Positions 54,210-63,329 of a stretch of DNA of 64,000 nucleotides are shown here, piece after piece. Source of the stretch: DATBGS01 sp036557885 (GTDB lineage Bacteria > Chloroflexota > Ktedonobacteria > Ktedonobacterales > DATBGS01); contig DATBGS010000044.1 in NCBI GenBank assembly GCA_036557885.1, positions 1 through 64,000 on the forward strand, in the 5' to 3' direction. Each line of letters opens with the position of its first letter. Position 1 is the first letter of the stretch. The translations under genes were made by a program, and so were the position numbers. The notes below the pieces were generated by a model. The model made no database searches, was not told the DNA's origin, and saw only the letters and a list, made by a program, of their open reading frames with translations.

Positions 54210-55394
54210 ATGGCATTCTCTGAGCTAAAAGCGCGTTTGCAACAAGAGATCGAGACACTCCAACAGGAAGGGCGCTACTATGCGCCTGGCGTGCTCTCTG
54301 GTGCTCAAGGGCCGCGCATTGCCTTGCAGGGCAAAGAGTACATCAATCTGGCCTCTAACAATTACCTCGGTTTTGCGCAAGACCCGCAGGTGATTGCAGC
54401 GGCCCGCGCCGCTTTTGATCAGTATGGCTTTGGTCTGGGCGGGGGACGTGTGCTCTATTCGATGGAGGTACATCAGGAGCTTGAGCGGCGGCTGGCGCAG
54501 TTCAAGGGGCGCGAGGCGGCGCTGGTCTGCCAGACGGGCTATGACACCAATCTCACGGTGCTCTCGACGCTGGTTAGCGAAGGTGATGTTATCATCAGCG
54601 ACGCGACGAACCACGCCAGCATTGTAGACGGCATTCGCCTCTCGCGGGCCGAGCGGCGCATCTATCCGCATAACGAGATGAGCGGATTGGAGGAGCAGTT
54701 GCGCGCCAGCCAGGGCGCCCGCACCGTCTTGGTCGTGACTGATGGCGTTTTTAGCATGGATGGCGACCTGGCGCCGCTGCCAGAAATCGTGGCGCTGGCC
54801 GAACGCTACGGGGCGCTGGTCTATGTGGATGACGCGCATGGCGATGGTGTGCTGGGGCAGCGTGGCTCAGGGATTGTGGAGCATTTTGGGCTGCATGGGC
54901 GCGTGGCGATTGAGATGGGGACGCTCTCTAAAGCCTTGGGTGGCGTGGGTGGATTTGTTGCCACTGATCAGGAGATCATCGCGTACCTCTTTCAGCGCAG
55001 CCGGACCTTTCTGTTCAGCACCGGCCATCTGCCACCAGTCGTGGCGGCTGGACTACTGGCCGCGCTCAATCTGCTGGCGGCGCAGCCGGAGCGCCTGAAA
55101 CGTCTATGGGAGAATACCGCCTATTTTCGCAGTGGATTGCAGCGGCTTGGCTTTGACACGGGTGCCAGTGTGACGCCCATTGTCCCTGTGATGATTGGCG
55201 ACGCGCTTCAGGCAACGGCGCTGAGTCGTGAATTGCGCGCCGCCGGTATCTACGCGCAGGCGTTCAGCTATCCAGTGGTGGCACAGGGGAAAGCGCGCAT
55301 CCGCTGTATTATCTCGGCAGCGCATAGCCATCCAGACCTGGAAGCGGCGTTGGCGGCGTTTGAATCTATCGGGAAACGCCTGCGGCTGATTTAG
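54210..55394 (+). CDS. KBL/BioF-type PLP-dependent acyl-CoA:amino acid C-acyltransferase
   Basis: A 394-residue alpha-oxoamine synthase. Residues NYLGFAQ, GFGLGGGRV, DATNHASIVDG, VYVDDAHGDGVLG and the PLP lysine in GTLSKALGG fit both glycine C-acetyltransferase (kbl) and 8-amino-7-oxononanoate synthase (bioF). No bio genes or threonine dehydrogenase gene lie directly adjacent, so the choice stays open. The MDR enzyme at 62336 is too far to decide the matter. Confidence 0.9.
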   Translation: MAFSELKARLQQEIETLQQEGRYYAPGVLSGAQGPRIALQGKEYINLASNNYLGFAQDPQVIAAARAAFDQYGFGLGGGRVLYSMEVHQELERRLAQFKGREAALVCQTGYDTNLTVLSTLVSEGDVIISDATNHASIVDGIRLSRAERRIYPHNEMSGLEEQLRASQGARTVLVVTDGVFSMDGDLAPLPEIVALAERYGALVYVDDAHGDGVLGQRGSGIVEHFGLHGRVAIEMGTLSKALGGVGGFVATDQEIIAYLFQRSRTFLFSTGHLPPVVAAGLLAALNLLAAQPERLKRLWENTAYFRSGLQRLGFDTGASVTPIVPVMIGDALQATALSRELRAAGIYAQAFSYPVVAQGKARIRCIISAAHSHPDLEAALAAFESIGKRLRLI

Positions 55395-55443
55395 CTGTGG
55401 AAAGAGCGGTCTGGTCAGTAGCTGGTTGTTGGCGACTGATGGC

Positions 55444-55650
55444 TCATCTCTCTTCAGCATCAAGTTGCTTATGTAAGGCGGCAATACGCGCTTCGATCTC
55501 CTGGCGCGTTGAGACGCCTAATTCTTCCATTTCTTCCAGCAGGCTTTCCATGCGCTCCAGCAAGAGCAATGTATCATAACCAGCATCGGTTGGAAGGTTG
55601 TCTTCTTCGTCGCGCTGGCGTTTTGGTTTGTTCTGGTTCGTCTTTGCCAT
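55444..55650 (-). CDS. Small coiled-coil hypothetical protein
   Basis: A 68-residue, highly charged protein not assignable to a family. A basic start (KTNQNKPKRQRDEED) is followed by a helical heptad-like stretch (LLLLERMESLLEEMEELG and EIEARIAALHKQLDAEE), likely a coiled-coil dimer. It lies behind the HIT gene on the same strand. Confidence 0.55.
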   Translation of the reverse strand: MAKTNQNKPKRQRDEEDNLPTDAGYDTLLLLERMESLLEEMEELGVSTRQEIEARIAALHKQLDAEER

Positions 55651-55764
55651 CAGGCACTCTCTTTCTTTGGCTCATGGACACTTCTATAATCCTGCTTGCT
55701 TTATCAACGAGGAACGAAGCCTCTGCGCCCCTTGCTGTTGAGTCTGCTGCCTATACACGCAAGA

Positions 55765-56265
55765 TTAGCACGAATCTGGGTGGTCAAGCGCCTGCCGAAT
55801 GGCCTGCGACAGTGCCTCCATCTCCTCCTCGGAAAGCGGGAGAATCCCTCTGCTCAAGTCAAGAATGGTAGCTTGCTGATCCTCATAGGGGACACCAGGA
55901 GGCAGAGGCGCTATATGCCAATGGACATGACGATTCCCTTGTTGACTTCCCAGCGTCAGAATGTAGATGCGTTCTGTGGGAACAGTATGTCTGATGGCCT
56001 CAACCACTCGATAGATAAGCTGCTGGAGCGCCAGATACTCTTCCAGCGTAAAGTCCCCGGTAGCTTGTTCACGATGTGCGCGTGGAGCTACCAGCGTATA
56101 GCCTGCAAGCGTTGGATACTTACTAAGAAAGACTACTGCTGCTTGATCCTCATAAATGAGATGGTGACGATAAGCTGGATTGCCAGCAAGCATCTCGCAG
56201 ATGAAACACGGGCCTTGAGATCGCTGCTCATATGCGCCCACATCAAAGGCTTGAGAGCGCTGCAT
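55765..56265 (-). CDS. HIT family protein
   Basis: A 166-residue nucleotide hydrolase or transferase of the histidine triad superfamily. The triad HVHWH near residue 130 and the preceding TLGSQQGNR loop are present. CFIC near residue 20 with a downstream His could bind zinc. Substrates are nucleotide conjugates such as AMP-linked compounds. AGGAG precedes the ATG. Confidence 0.88.
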   Translation of the reverse strand: MQRSQAFDVGAYEQRSQGPCFICEMLAGNPAYRHHLIYEDQAAVVFLSKYPTLAGYTLVAPRAHREQATGDFTLEEYLALQQLIYRVVEAIRHTVPTERIYILTLGSQQGNRHVHWHIAPLPPGVPYEDQQATILDLSRGILPLSEEEMEALSQAIRQALDHPDSC

Positions 56266-56301
56266 GCTTTGCTCCTAATTCAGGCGTTTTCTCTTGTTTT
56301 T

Positions 56302-57705
56302 TCATAAAATCAAGAACGCGCAGTTGGGGTCAAGTGTGCTCCAGGAGACGCTTTGATGTTCGCCCCAATCAAGCAGCGTTGGGAAGCGCGGCGCGCTGCT
56401 ATTCCCCGCTTGCGTGCTGCTCTCCAAGACGCTGCTATAGAGGCCGTCCCCTGCCCCGGAACGGAAATGAAGCGCCTGCCCTGGTTGGGCGGCCCAGGCG
56501 CCCTGCCCATCATTTGTAAACAAGAAGGCGCTGCTATCGGATTTCCAGGGGCTGTTGATGGCAGGCCGCAGAAACGGGGACTGGGCTTCACTGGTGGGGG
56601 CTGCCGGAAGCCGTATCGTCCCGTGCAACAACGTCACCTGACTCCGGGCAGCAACATTGACCAGGGTCAAGCCATCTGGTGCCAGTACGAGCAGCATCCG
56701 GCTATCTGGCGACCAGAAGGGCAGGGAGCGCTCCGCCGCAGCATCCCAGGCGAATTGCAGCGTGCCCTGGGCATTGTACACTTGATAGGTAGTTGACGCG
56801 CTCAGCGTTTGCACCAGCAAAAGGCGCCCATCTGGGGACCAGGCATATTGCTGGAGATGCGCGACGGTGAGCAGGGGCCGACTGTGCCCGCTGGTATCGC
56901 TGAGCAGCAGCGTGGCTTCATCGGGGCTTGCTCCCGCAGCAGCATACAGCAGGCGATTTGTACCCGGCTGCCAGAGTGGACGCGCGGGATAGACGACTGA
57001 ACCAGGCAAGGTGGTCAGCGCGCCGGAGGTCAGCAAGCGCGGCTGCTCTCCTGGTGCGCCAAGCAGCACCTGCCCGGCAGCGGTAATGCTGGCGATCAGG
57101 CTGCCGTCGTGGTTGACGGCAGGAAGAACCACGCTGGCGGGCAGGTCTTTGCGTGCAATTCCGGCGGGCTGGTCGGCTTGAGACAGCTTCCACTGGGGTG
57201 CGCCAGGTGCCTCAGATGTTCCAGATGCCCCAGATGCCCCAGACGTGGCGCTGTTGCCCTCAGTTTGTTCCTCACGATAGAGCAGCCGATTGCCAGAGGC
57301 ATCCCACCAGGCATCGCTGCGCAGCAGGCCGCTGTTTGGAGGGGTGATTTGCAGGATGTTGCCGCCATCAATCGCCGTCACGCCCAGTTCGCTCTTGCTA
57401 TCGGACTGGCCGAAGGGGGCGTCAACTTCAGCGCCTGCCCCGTTTTGCATGCGCAGCACGATCTGATGGTGATCAGGCGACCAGGCAAAGCCAATAAAGC
57501 CCCCTGATTCGATCTGGTTGAGACTGCTGCCGTCGGGGCTGAGCGTCCAGAGGCCGCCCCCGCGTAAAAAGGCGATTTCGTCGCCCCCGCTGTGCCCAGG
57601 TCCACAGGCTGCCAGGGTCAGCGCGCAAAGTGCCAGAGCGAGGAAGATGGCCTTCCATTGGCGAGGCGCTTGTGTGGTACAACAGGCGTAGCGTTTCCGT
57701 TTCAT
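56302..57705 (-). CDS. Lipoprotein with TolB/WD40-like beta-propeller
   Basis: A 467-residue secreted lipoprotein with a basic start, a hydrophobic helix and lipobox LAAC (Cys34). The rest is a repeat protein with propeller blades marked by SPDG, SPDHHQIVL, WSPDGRLLLV and WSPDSRMLLVLAPDG. A 9-bp tandem repeat (57213-57248) encodes a low-complexity GASGASGTS linker. Function is unknown; TolB-like propellers often scaffold cell-envelope complexes. The short ATG form is chosen, as the upstream extension crosses the divergent promoter region. Confidence 0.82.
   Translation of the reverse strand: MKRKRYACCTTQAPRQWKAIFLALALCALTLAACGPGHSGGDEIAFLRGGGLWTLSPDGSSLNQIESGGFIGFAWSPDHHQIVLRMQNGAGAEVDAPFGQSDSKSELGVTAIDGGNILQITPPNSGLLRSDAWWDASGNRLLYREEQTEGNSATSGASGASGTSEAPGAPQWKLSQADQPAGIARKDLPASVVLPAVNHDGSLIASITAAGQVLLGAPGEQPRLLTSGALTTLPGSVVYPARPLWQPGTNRLLYAAAGASPDEATLLLSDTSGHSRPLLTVAHLQQYAWSPDGRLLLVQTLSASTTYQVYNAQGTLQFAWDAAAERSLPFWSPDSRMLLVLAPDGLTLVNVAARSQVTLLHGTIRLPAAPTSEAQSPFLRPAINSPWKSDSSAFLFTNDGQGAWAAQPGQALHFRSGAGDGLYSSVLESSTQAGNSSAPRFPTLLDWGEHQSVSWSTLDPNCAFLIL
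57213..57248. repeat. 9-bp tandem repeat within the lipoprotein gene
   Basis: Four units of cagatgccc-like sequence, of which two are identical. Being a multiple of three, gain or loss of a unit changes linker length without frameshift. Confidence 0.7.
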
Positions 57706-57780
57706 GGCGCCTTGTATTGTAAGGGGCGCGTCATAACAAATCAAGGGCGATGACGCTATGCGGCAATCGAGGAGGGACTG

Positions 57781-59247
57781 ATGGATGCACCTGAACACCC
57801 AATCGGCAGAGATAAAGGCTCTGATCTTTTAGATATGCCAGTGGTAGCGCTTGGCAAGGCGCTGCGCGATGGTTCTCTCTCACCAGTTGAGCTGGCAGAA
57901 GCAGCTCTACAGCGTATTCAGGCAATGGATGAGCGGGTGCGCGCGTTTGTGACCGTGACGGGTGAGCGTGCTCTGGAGGATGCGCGCCGGGCAGAGCAGG
58001 AATTGCGCGCTGGAACTGATCGCGGTCCGCTGCATGGCATTCCACTGGCGCTCAAAGACCTGGTGCTCACCAGGGGCATCAAGACAACGGCTAGCTCGCG
58101 GGTGCTTGAGGATTATGTGCCTGATTACAACGCGGCTATTGTGGAGCGCTTGTGCACAGCAGGCGTGGTGCTGGTAGGAAAAACAAACACCCACGAGTTT
58201 GCCTATGGAACGTTTACGCCACCGACAGGCAATCCCTGGGATGTAGAACGTGTTCCTGGCGGCTCCAGCGGCGGGTCGGCGGCTGCGCTGGCGGCGCGGA
58301 TGTGTTTGCTGGCAACCGGCACCGATACAGGCGGCTCGATACGGATTCCAGCGGCCTGCTGCGGGGTGACGGGCTTAAAGCCGACCTATGGGCTGGTCAG
58401 TTGCTATGGCATCATCCCGCTGAGCTGGTCGCTGGACCACGCCGGGCCGCTGGCGCGCTCGGTGGAAGAATGCGCGCTGCTGCTGGATGCGTTGGTGGGC
58501 TACGATGCGCGCGACCCGGCCAGTCTTGCGGCTGCTGCTTCTCAGCCTGCATACGCTGCTGCGCTTCAACTGATGCAGCCGGAGCTATTTCCCTTGACTG
58601 GAATACGCATTGGTGTGCCAGAGGGAAGCTATTTCGAGGCAGTTGAGCCAGAGATTGCGGCGATAGTCAGCGCCGCAGTGCAGGCGCTGAAGGGCTTGGG
58701 CGCGCAGGTTGAGGGCGTGATGCTGCCAGAAGAGTTGGCAGGTCTTTTCCTGGCATATCGCGGCGTGCAGATGCCGGAGGCGACGGCTGCCCATCAAGAA
58801 GCGGGCTGGTGGCCGACGCGCGCTGATTTGTACACGCCCATCACGCGGGACCGCCTGAAGATGGGTGAGCATATGCCTGCTACCGACACCGCTCGCGCGG
58901 AGCGAGTGCGCGCCGCCTTTGCGCAGGGGATGCGCGCAGTGATGGAGCGGGTAAACCTGCTGGCGCTGCCCACCTTGCCGATTCTGCCGCCGCGCCGGGA
59001 CGCGCTGGCCCAGCTATTTCAACTTGGCGGCCAGCAGTTTGACGCGGCTGCCGCTCTGCTGCGGCTGACGTTTCCCTTTAACATGACGGGCCAGCCCGCG
59101 CTTTCGCTGCCCTGTGGCTTCTCCTCAACGGGTTTACCGATTGGTTTGCAACTAGTGGCGCGTCATCTGGATGAGGCAACGCTGCTGCGCGTGGGCCACG
59201 CCTATCAGCAGGTGACTGATTGGCACCTGCGCCAACCAGCCCTGTAG
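57781..59247 (+). CDS. Amidase family protein (GatA-like)
   Basis: An amidase-signature enzyme of 488 residues. The catalytic lysine is Lys92 (ALKD), the serine-rich loop is GGSSGGSAAA (160-169) and the nucleophile is Ser186 in DTGGSIRIP. It resembles the A subunit of aspartyl/glutamyl-tRNA amidotransferase, but GatB and GatC are not adjacent, so a free amidase acting on small amides is also possible. GAGGAGGG precedes the ATG. It diverges from the propeller lipoprotein gene. Confidence 0.88.
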   Translation: MDAPEHPIGRDKGSDLLDMPVVALGKALRDGSLSPVELAEAALQRIQAMDERVRAFVTVTGERALEDARRAEQELRAGTDRGPLHGIPLALKDLVLTRGIKTTASSRVLEDYVPDYNAAIVERLCTAGVVLVGKTNTHEFAYGTFTPPTGNPWDVERVPGGSSGGSAAALAARMCLLATGTDTGGSIRIPAACCGVTGLKPTYGLVSCYGIIPLSWSLDHAGPLARSVEECALLLDALVGYDARDPASLAAAASQPAYAAALQLMQPELFPLTGIRIGVPEGSYFEAVEPEIAAIVSAAVQALKGLGAQVEGVMLPEELAGLFLAYRGVQMPEATAAHQEAGWWPTRADLYTPITRDRLKMGEHMPATDTARAERVRAAFAQGMRAVMERVNLLALPTLPILPPRRDALAQLFQLGGQQFDAAAALLRLTFPFNMTGQPALSLPCGFSSTGLPIGLQLVARHLDEATLLRVGHAYQQVTDWHLRQPAL

Positions 59248-59380
59248 GATTGGCTTTGGGAAGATCGCTATGCTATGATATAGCTATAACAAGTTGAGCA
59301 GTTTGGTCAACTTTGTTCGCTTCTCCAGCAGTCTTCCCTTGCCACTATACAATTGGGCCGTTTTTCAGATAAGGTTATAT

Positions 59381-60202
59381 ATGGAAGAACAACAGCATTC
59401 CCACCAACAACATCAGCCTGGGGAGTCACAGGCTGCATCTACACCACAAGACGCGCCGCAGGAAGGCCACGCTGCCGCACCAAAGCGCAGACAGTTTACC
59501 CGCTTTGCCTTCTTTAAGGTGGCCCCAGAGTGGCGTCGCCTGCCCGCCGAGGAGCGCGAGCGCCAGAAACACGAGTTTGCCGAAGTGATCGGTGAATTGC
59601 GCGAGCAAATGATGGCGCAAGGCTATAGCACAATGGGCACGCGCGCTGATTGCGATTTTCTGCTCTGGTTCGCGGCCCCGGAGATTGATCACCTTCAGGA
59701 AGCGGCAACCCGCCTCTTCACTACGACATTTGGGCAGTATCTGACGACAGCCTTTTCCTATCTGGCGATGACGAAACGCTCGATCTATATCGAGCAGCAT
59801 GTGCATCATGGGCAGGAGGGCGCGCGGCTCCAGATTCGTCCAACCAAAGCGAAGTATCTGTTTGTGTATCCTTTTGTCAAGCAGCGTGGCTGGTATACGC
59901 TCTCTAAAGAGGAGCGCCAGCGCATGATGGATGAGCATATTGAGATTGGGCATCGCTATCCATCGGTGCGCCTGAATACTACCTATTCGTTTGGCCTGGA
60001 TGATCAGGAGTTTGTCGTCGCCTTTGAGAGCAATGTGCCCGAAGACTTCCTGCAACTGGTGATGGATCTGCGCGAATCGCGGGCCAGCGCCTATACCGAA
60101 CGCGACACGCCCATCTTTACCTGCCAGCGTATGGAGATTCCGATGATGCTGGATGCCCTGGGGGGTATTCCGGCACGTGTGCCGGTTGGCTCGATCTCCT
60201 GA
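59381..60202 (+). CDS. Chlorite dismutase family protein, HemQ-like coproheme decarboxylase
   Basis: Predicted to convert coproheme to heme b in the coproporphyrin-dependent pathway. The core is typical: FTRFAFFKVAPEWRRL, GWYTLSKEERQRMMDEHIEIG and NTTYSFGLDDQEFVVAFE. The N-terminal 35 residues are His/Gln-rich and probably disordered. The long conserved stretch with TTYSFGLDDQEF favours HemQ over chlorite-degrading enzymes. The start is the ATG behind AAGG. Other heme genes are not in view. Confidence 0.87.
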   Translation: MEEQQHSHQQHQPGESQAASTPQDAPQEGHAAAPKRRQFTRFAFFKVAPEWRRLPAEERERQKHEFAEVIGELREQMMAQGYSTMGTRADCDFLLWFAAPEIDHLQEAATRLFTTTFGQYLTTAFSYLAMTKRSIYIEQHVHHGQEGARLQIRPTKAKYLFVYPFVKQRGWYTLSKEERQRMMDEHIEIGHRYPSVRLNTTYSFGLDDQEFVVAFESNVPEDFLQLVMDLRESRASAYTERDTPIFTCQRMEIPMMLDALGGIPARVPVGSIS

Positions 60203-60218
60203 CCATTCGTTGTTCCCG

Positions 60219-60256
60219 GCCCCCCTTCCTCACCGCGAAGGGGGGCTGTTGTTTTT
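60219..60256 (+). terminator. Terminator of the hemQ-like gene
   Basis: A 10-bp stem (gccccccttc, 60219-60228, with gaaggggggc, 60237-60246) is followed by tgttgttttt. Confidence 0.85.
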
Positions 60257-60293
60257 GGTAGAATAGTGCTGCTTTTTCTAGGAAGGTGGGATT

Positions 60294-62300
60294 ATGAACG
60301 AATTGTTTCTCGAACGCTTACAGCAGAAGCCGCTGCTGGCAGATGGGGCAATGGGCACGCTGCTCTATTCGCGCCTGCCAGGGGCAGCCGCGCGTTCGCG
60401 GTGCTTTGATGAGGTGACGCTTTCGCGGCCTGAGCTGGTGCGGGCGATTCACCAGGAATATATCCAGGCTGGCGCGCAGGTGATAGAAACAAACACCTTT
60501 GGGGCTAATCGCGCCAAGCTGTCCAACTATGACCTGGCCGATAAGGTCCGCGACATCAACTTTCGCGCGGTGTATCTGGCGCGTGAGGCACGCGAGATTA
60601 CTGGCGAGCAGGTGTTTCTGGCTGGGGCGGTGGGGCCATCGGGGCGACCCATGCAAACACGCCTGACGGGTGAGCACGATGAGCAGCGTATGATCGAACT
60701 GCGGGCGATCTTTCGTGAGCAGGTAGAGGCGCTGCTTGAGGGTGGGGTAGATGTCATTATTCTGGAGACATTTTCTGATTTGACGGAACTGCGTCAGGCG
60801 CTGCTGGCGGTCAAGGAAAGCTGCGACTTGCCCATCATTGCCCAGATGAGCTTTGGCGAAGATGGCCGCACGCTTTCTGGTCAGTCTCCGGCACGTGTCG
60901 CCCTTGTGCTGGCCGAGCTTGGTGCCAATGTGATTGGGGCCAATTGTAGTGTAGGGCCATCGGGCACGCTGGATGTTGTTGAGGAGATGGCGGCGGCGCT
61001 GCGCCCATTTCCCAAGGCGATGCTTTCTGCGCAGCCGAATGCAGGTCTGCCCAGTCGGATTGAGCATCGTTTTTTGTATGTCTCCACGCCAGAATATTTT
61101 GCCGATTATGCTCAACGTTTTGTCGGGGCTGGCGTGCGGCTCGTGGGGGGGTGTTGCGGCACAACCCCGCGTCATATCGCGGCCATGCGCCGCTCGCTGG
61201 GCGAGCCGATGAAAAGTTTTGCCTCGGCGCTCCCGGCTGCTCCGGCGACGATTTCTGGTGCGCCTGCGGTGGTGATACCTGGAAGCGGGATACTTCCCGA
61301 TACGGACGAGGTGGCGCCCAAAGCGGGCACGCCTACGCGCCTGCAACACAAGCTGGAGGCGGGCGAGTTTGTGGTGATGGTAGAGCTTGACCCACCCAAG
61401 GGATTGAACCCGACAAAGATTCTGGAGGGGGCGCGGCTGGTCAAAGAAGCCGGAGTGGAGTTGATTGATATTGGCGATAGCCCGATGGCGCGCGTGCGCA
61501 TGAGTTGTCTTTCGCTGGCGCGGCTGCTGCGCGACCATCTGGACCTGGAAACGGTGCTGCACTTCACGACCCGTGATCGCAACCTGATGGCGTTGCAAGC
61601 CGATCTGTTGGGCGCGCACGCGCTGGGCGTGCGCAATATCCTGGCGCTCACCGGCGACCCGATACGGGCTGGTGAGTACCCCAATCTCACGGGCGTCTGG
61701 AATGTGGATTCGGTGGAGTTAATCCGCATTCTCAAGGGGATGAACGAGGGCCACGATGCGGCTGGTGCCTCAATTGGTGGGGCAGCTTCGTTTTTTGTCG
61801 GCGCGGCGCTCAACCTGAATATGAGCGATGAGGTGATTGATCTGGACCGCGAGCGCTCGCGGCGCAAACTGAAGAACGGCTATGAAGTGGATGAGCCACA
61901 GATCAGCGAGCAGGAATTGGAATTGGAGCGTTATGACCGCAAGATTGCGGCGTGCGCCGATTACATCATGACACAGCCTATCTATGATCTGGAGCGACTG
62001 GAGCGCTTTTTTGAGCGGAAAGGGCGCCCTCCGGTACCGTTGCTGCTGGGGATGATCCCGCTGCATAGCTCAAAGCACGCTGAATATCTCCACAATGAGG
62101 TGCCGGGCATTATCATCCCCGATGCAGTACGCTCTCGCATGCGTGAGGCAGGCGAGCGCGGACGCGAGACGGGGATGGAACTGGCGCGGCAATTGCTCAC
62201 CGAAGCCAAGGCGCGTGGATATATTCAGGGCTGCTATCTGTTGCCCTCGTTTGGGCGTTACGATGTAGTGAGTTCGGTAGCGCGCTCGCTGCTGGAATAA
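60294..62300 (+). CDS. Bifunctional homocysteine S-methyltransferase / 5,10-methylenetetrahydrofolate reductase
   Basis: The N-terminal half is a homocysteine methyltransferase barrel with zinc cysteines in NCSVG and GGCCGTTP. The C-terminal half, from about residue 350, is an MTHFR (FAD, NAD(P)H) domain (FVVMVELDPPKG, LALTGDP, DYIMTQPIYDL). The fusion produces 5-methyltetrahydrofolate and has a domain that methylates homocysteine. Whether the first half uses S-methylmethionine, betaine or another donor is not clear. AGGAAGG precedes the ATG. It could supply methyl-folate to MetH encoded elsewhere in the window. Confidence 0.93.
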   Translation: MNELFLERLQQKPLLADGAMGTLLYSRLPGAAARSRCFDEVTLSRPELVRAIHQEYIQAGAQVIETNTFGANRAKLSNYDLADKVRDINFRAVYLAREAREITGEQVFLAGAVGPSGRPMQTRLTGEHDEQRMIELRAIFREQVEALLEGGVDVIILETFSDLTELRQALLAVKESCDLPIIAQMSFGEDGRTLSGQSPARVALVLAELGANVIGANCSVGPSGTLDVVEEMAAALRPFPKAMLSAQPNAGLPSRIEHRFLYVSTPEYFADYAQRFVGAGVRLVGGCCGTTPRHIAAMRRSLGEPMKSFASALPAAPATISGAPAVVIPGSGILPDTDEVAPKAGTPTRLQHKLEAGEFVVMVELDPPKGLNPTKILEGARLVKEAGVELIDIGDSPMARVRMSCLSLARLLRDHLDLETVLHFTTRDRNLMALQADLLGAHALGVRNILALTGDPIRAGEYPNLTGVWNVDSVELIRILKGMNEGHDAAGASIGGAASFFVGAALNLNMSDEVIDLDRERSRRKLKNGYEVDEPQISEQELELERYDRKIAACADYIMTQPIYDLERLERFFERKGRPPVPLLLGMIPLHSSKHAEYLHNEVPGIIIPDAVRSRMREAGERGRETGMELARQLLTEAKARGYIQGCYLLPSFGRYDVVSSVARSLLE

Positions 62301-62335
62301 GGTGTTACGGACGTTTGCTGTTAGGGAAATGCTTT

Positions 62336-63283
62336 ATGGATACGCGTTCGCTGCTGCTGACTGGCCCTCGCCAGCTTGAATGGGTGAGCGAAACCCTTCC
62401 TGCACACAAGGCACTCAAGCCAGATGAAATTCTAGTGCAAACAACGGCTGGGGCCATCAGTATTGGCAGCGAACTTCCCATCTACCTGGGGACGGCGCGC
62501 AGCGGCAAACCAGCGTTCTACCCCAGAATGACGGGCTATGAAAGCGTCGGGCGGGTGCTGGCCTGTGGGTCGGCTGTGCAGCGGATTCACCCAGATGATC
62601 GGGTGCTGGCGTTTTATGGGCATCGGACGCACGCTGTTATCGCGGAAAAGAAGGCGATTGCTATCCCAGATGGGGTCTCTGATGCGCTGGCGCTGCTGGC
62701 AATCCTGACCTGCGATGTGGGCAAAGGCATCCGCAAACTGGCGCCACAACCAGATGATCCAGTGCTGGTGACGGGTGCTGGCGCGATTGGGCTGCTGACA
62801 GTGTTTATGCTCAAAGCAATGGGCATCCAGGCGGTAGATGTAGTTGATCCGCTTGTGGAACGCCGCGCGCTGGCTCTGTCGCTGGGAGCGCGGCAGGCAC
62901 ACGACCTCGATAGCAGCAGAGACAACACCAACATCTATCCTGCAGCCATCGAATGTTCCAGCCGAAATGAGGCGTTCCGGCTTCTTCAAGAGAGGATGCA
63001 GCAGAACGGGCGTCTCTGCATCCTGGCCGATGGCAACCTGGAGCCACTGGTGCTGTCGTCCGTGTTCCACGAGAAGGAACTGCTGGTGGTGGCATCCAGC
63101 GATGGCTGGGACTATCACCAGCATGCCGTCTGGTATTTTCAACACCTCCAGGAGCACTTGCCGGGGTTGGAGCAGCTTTTTCAGGAGCAGATCACCTGCG
63201 AGGAACTACCGGACACGTTTGAGCGTCTGGCAAGGGGCACTATCTGCCCAATAAAAGTGCTGGTAATGTATCAGGGTGAATGA
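62336..63283 (+). CDS. Zinc-binding dehydrogenase-like protein, short MDR form
   Basis: A 315-residue MDR-superfamily protein with a recognisable GYESVGRVLACG and NAD motif VTGAGAIGLLTV. The structural zinc cysteine cluster is absent and the GHE site has become GYE, as in BchC-like and other atypical members. Substrate unknown. The ATG at 62336 is preferred to a TTG seven codons earlier. It follows the methyltransferase fusion after 35 bases and precedes an AraC gene. Confidence 0.8.
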   Translation: MDTRSLLLTGPRQLEWVSETLPAHKALKPDEILVQTTAGAISIGSELPIYLGTARSGKPAFYPRMTGYESVGRVLACGSAVQRIHPDDRVLAFYGHRTHAVIAEKKAIAIPDGVSDALALLAILTCDVGKGIRKLAPQPDDPVLVTGAGAIGLLTVFMLKAMGIQAVDVVDPLVERRALALSLGARQAHDLDSSRDNTNIYPAAIECSSRNEAFRLLQERMQQNGRLCILADGNLEPLVLSSVFHEKELLVVASSDGWDYHQHAVWYFQHLQEHLPGLEQLFQEQITCEELPDTFERLARGTICPIKVLVMYQGE

Positions 63284-63329
63284 GAAACCAGCGAAGCAAA
63301 TCAGTAAGCAGCAGGATAGCATAAGTAGC

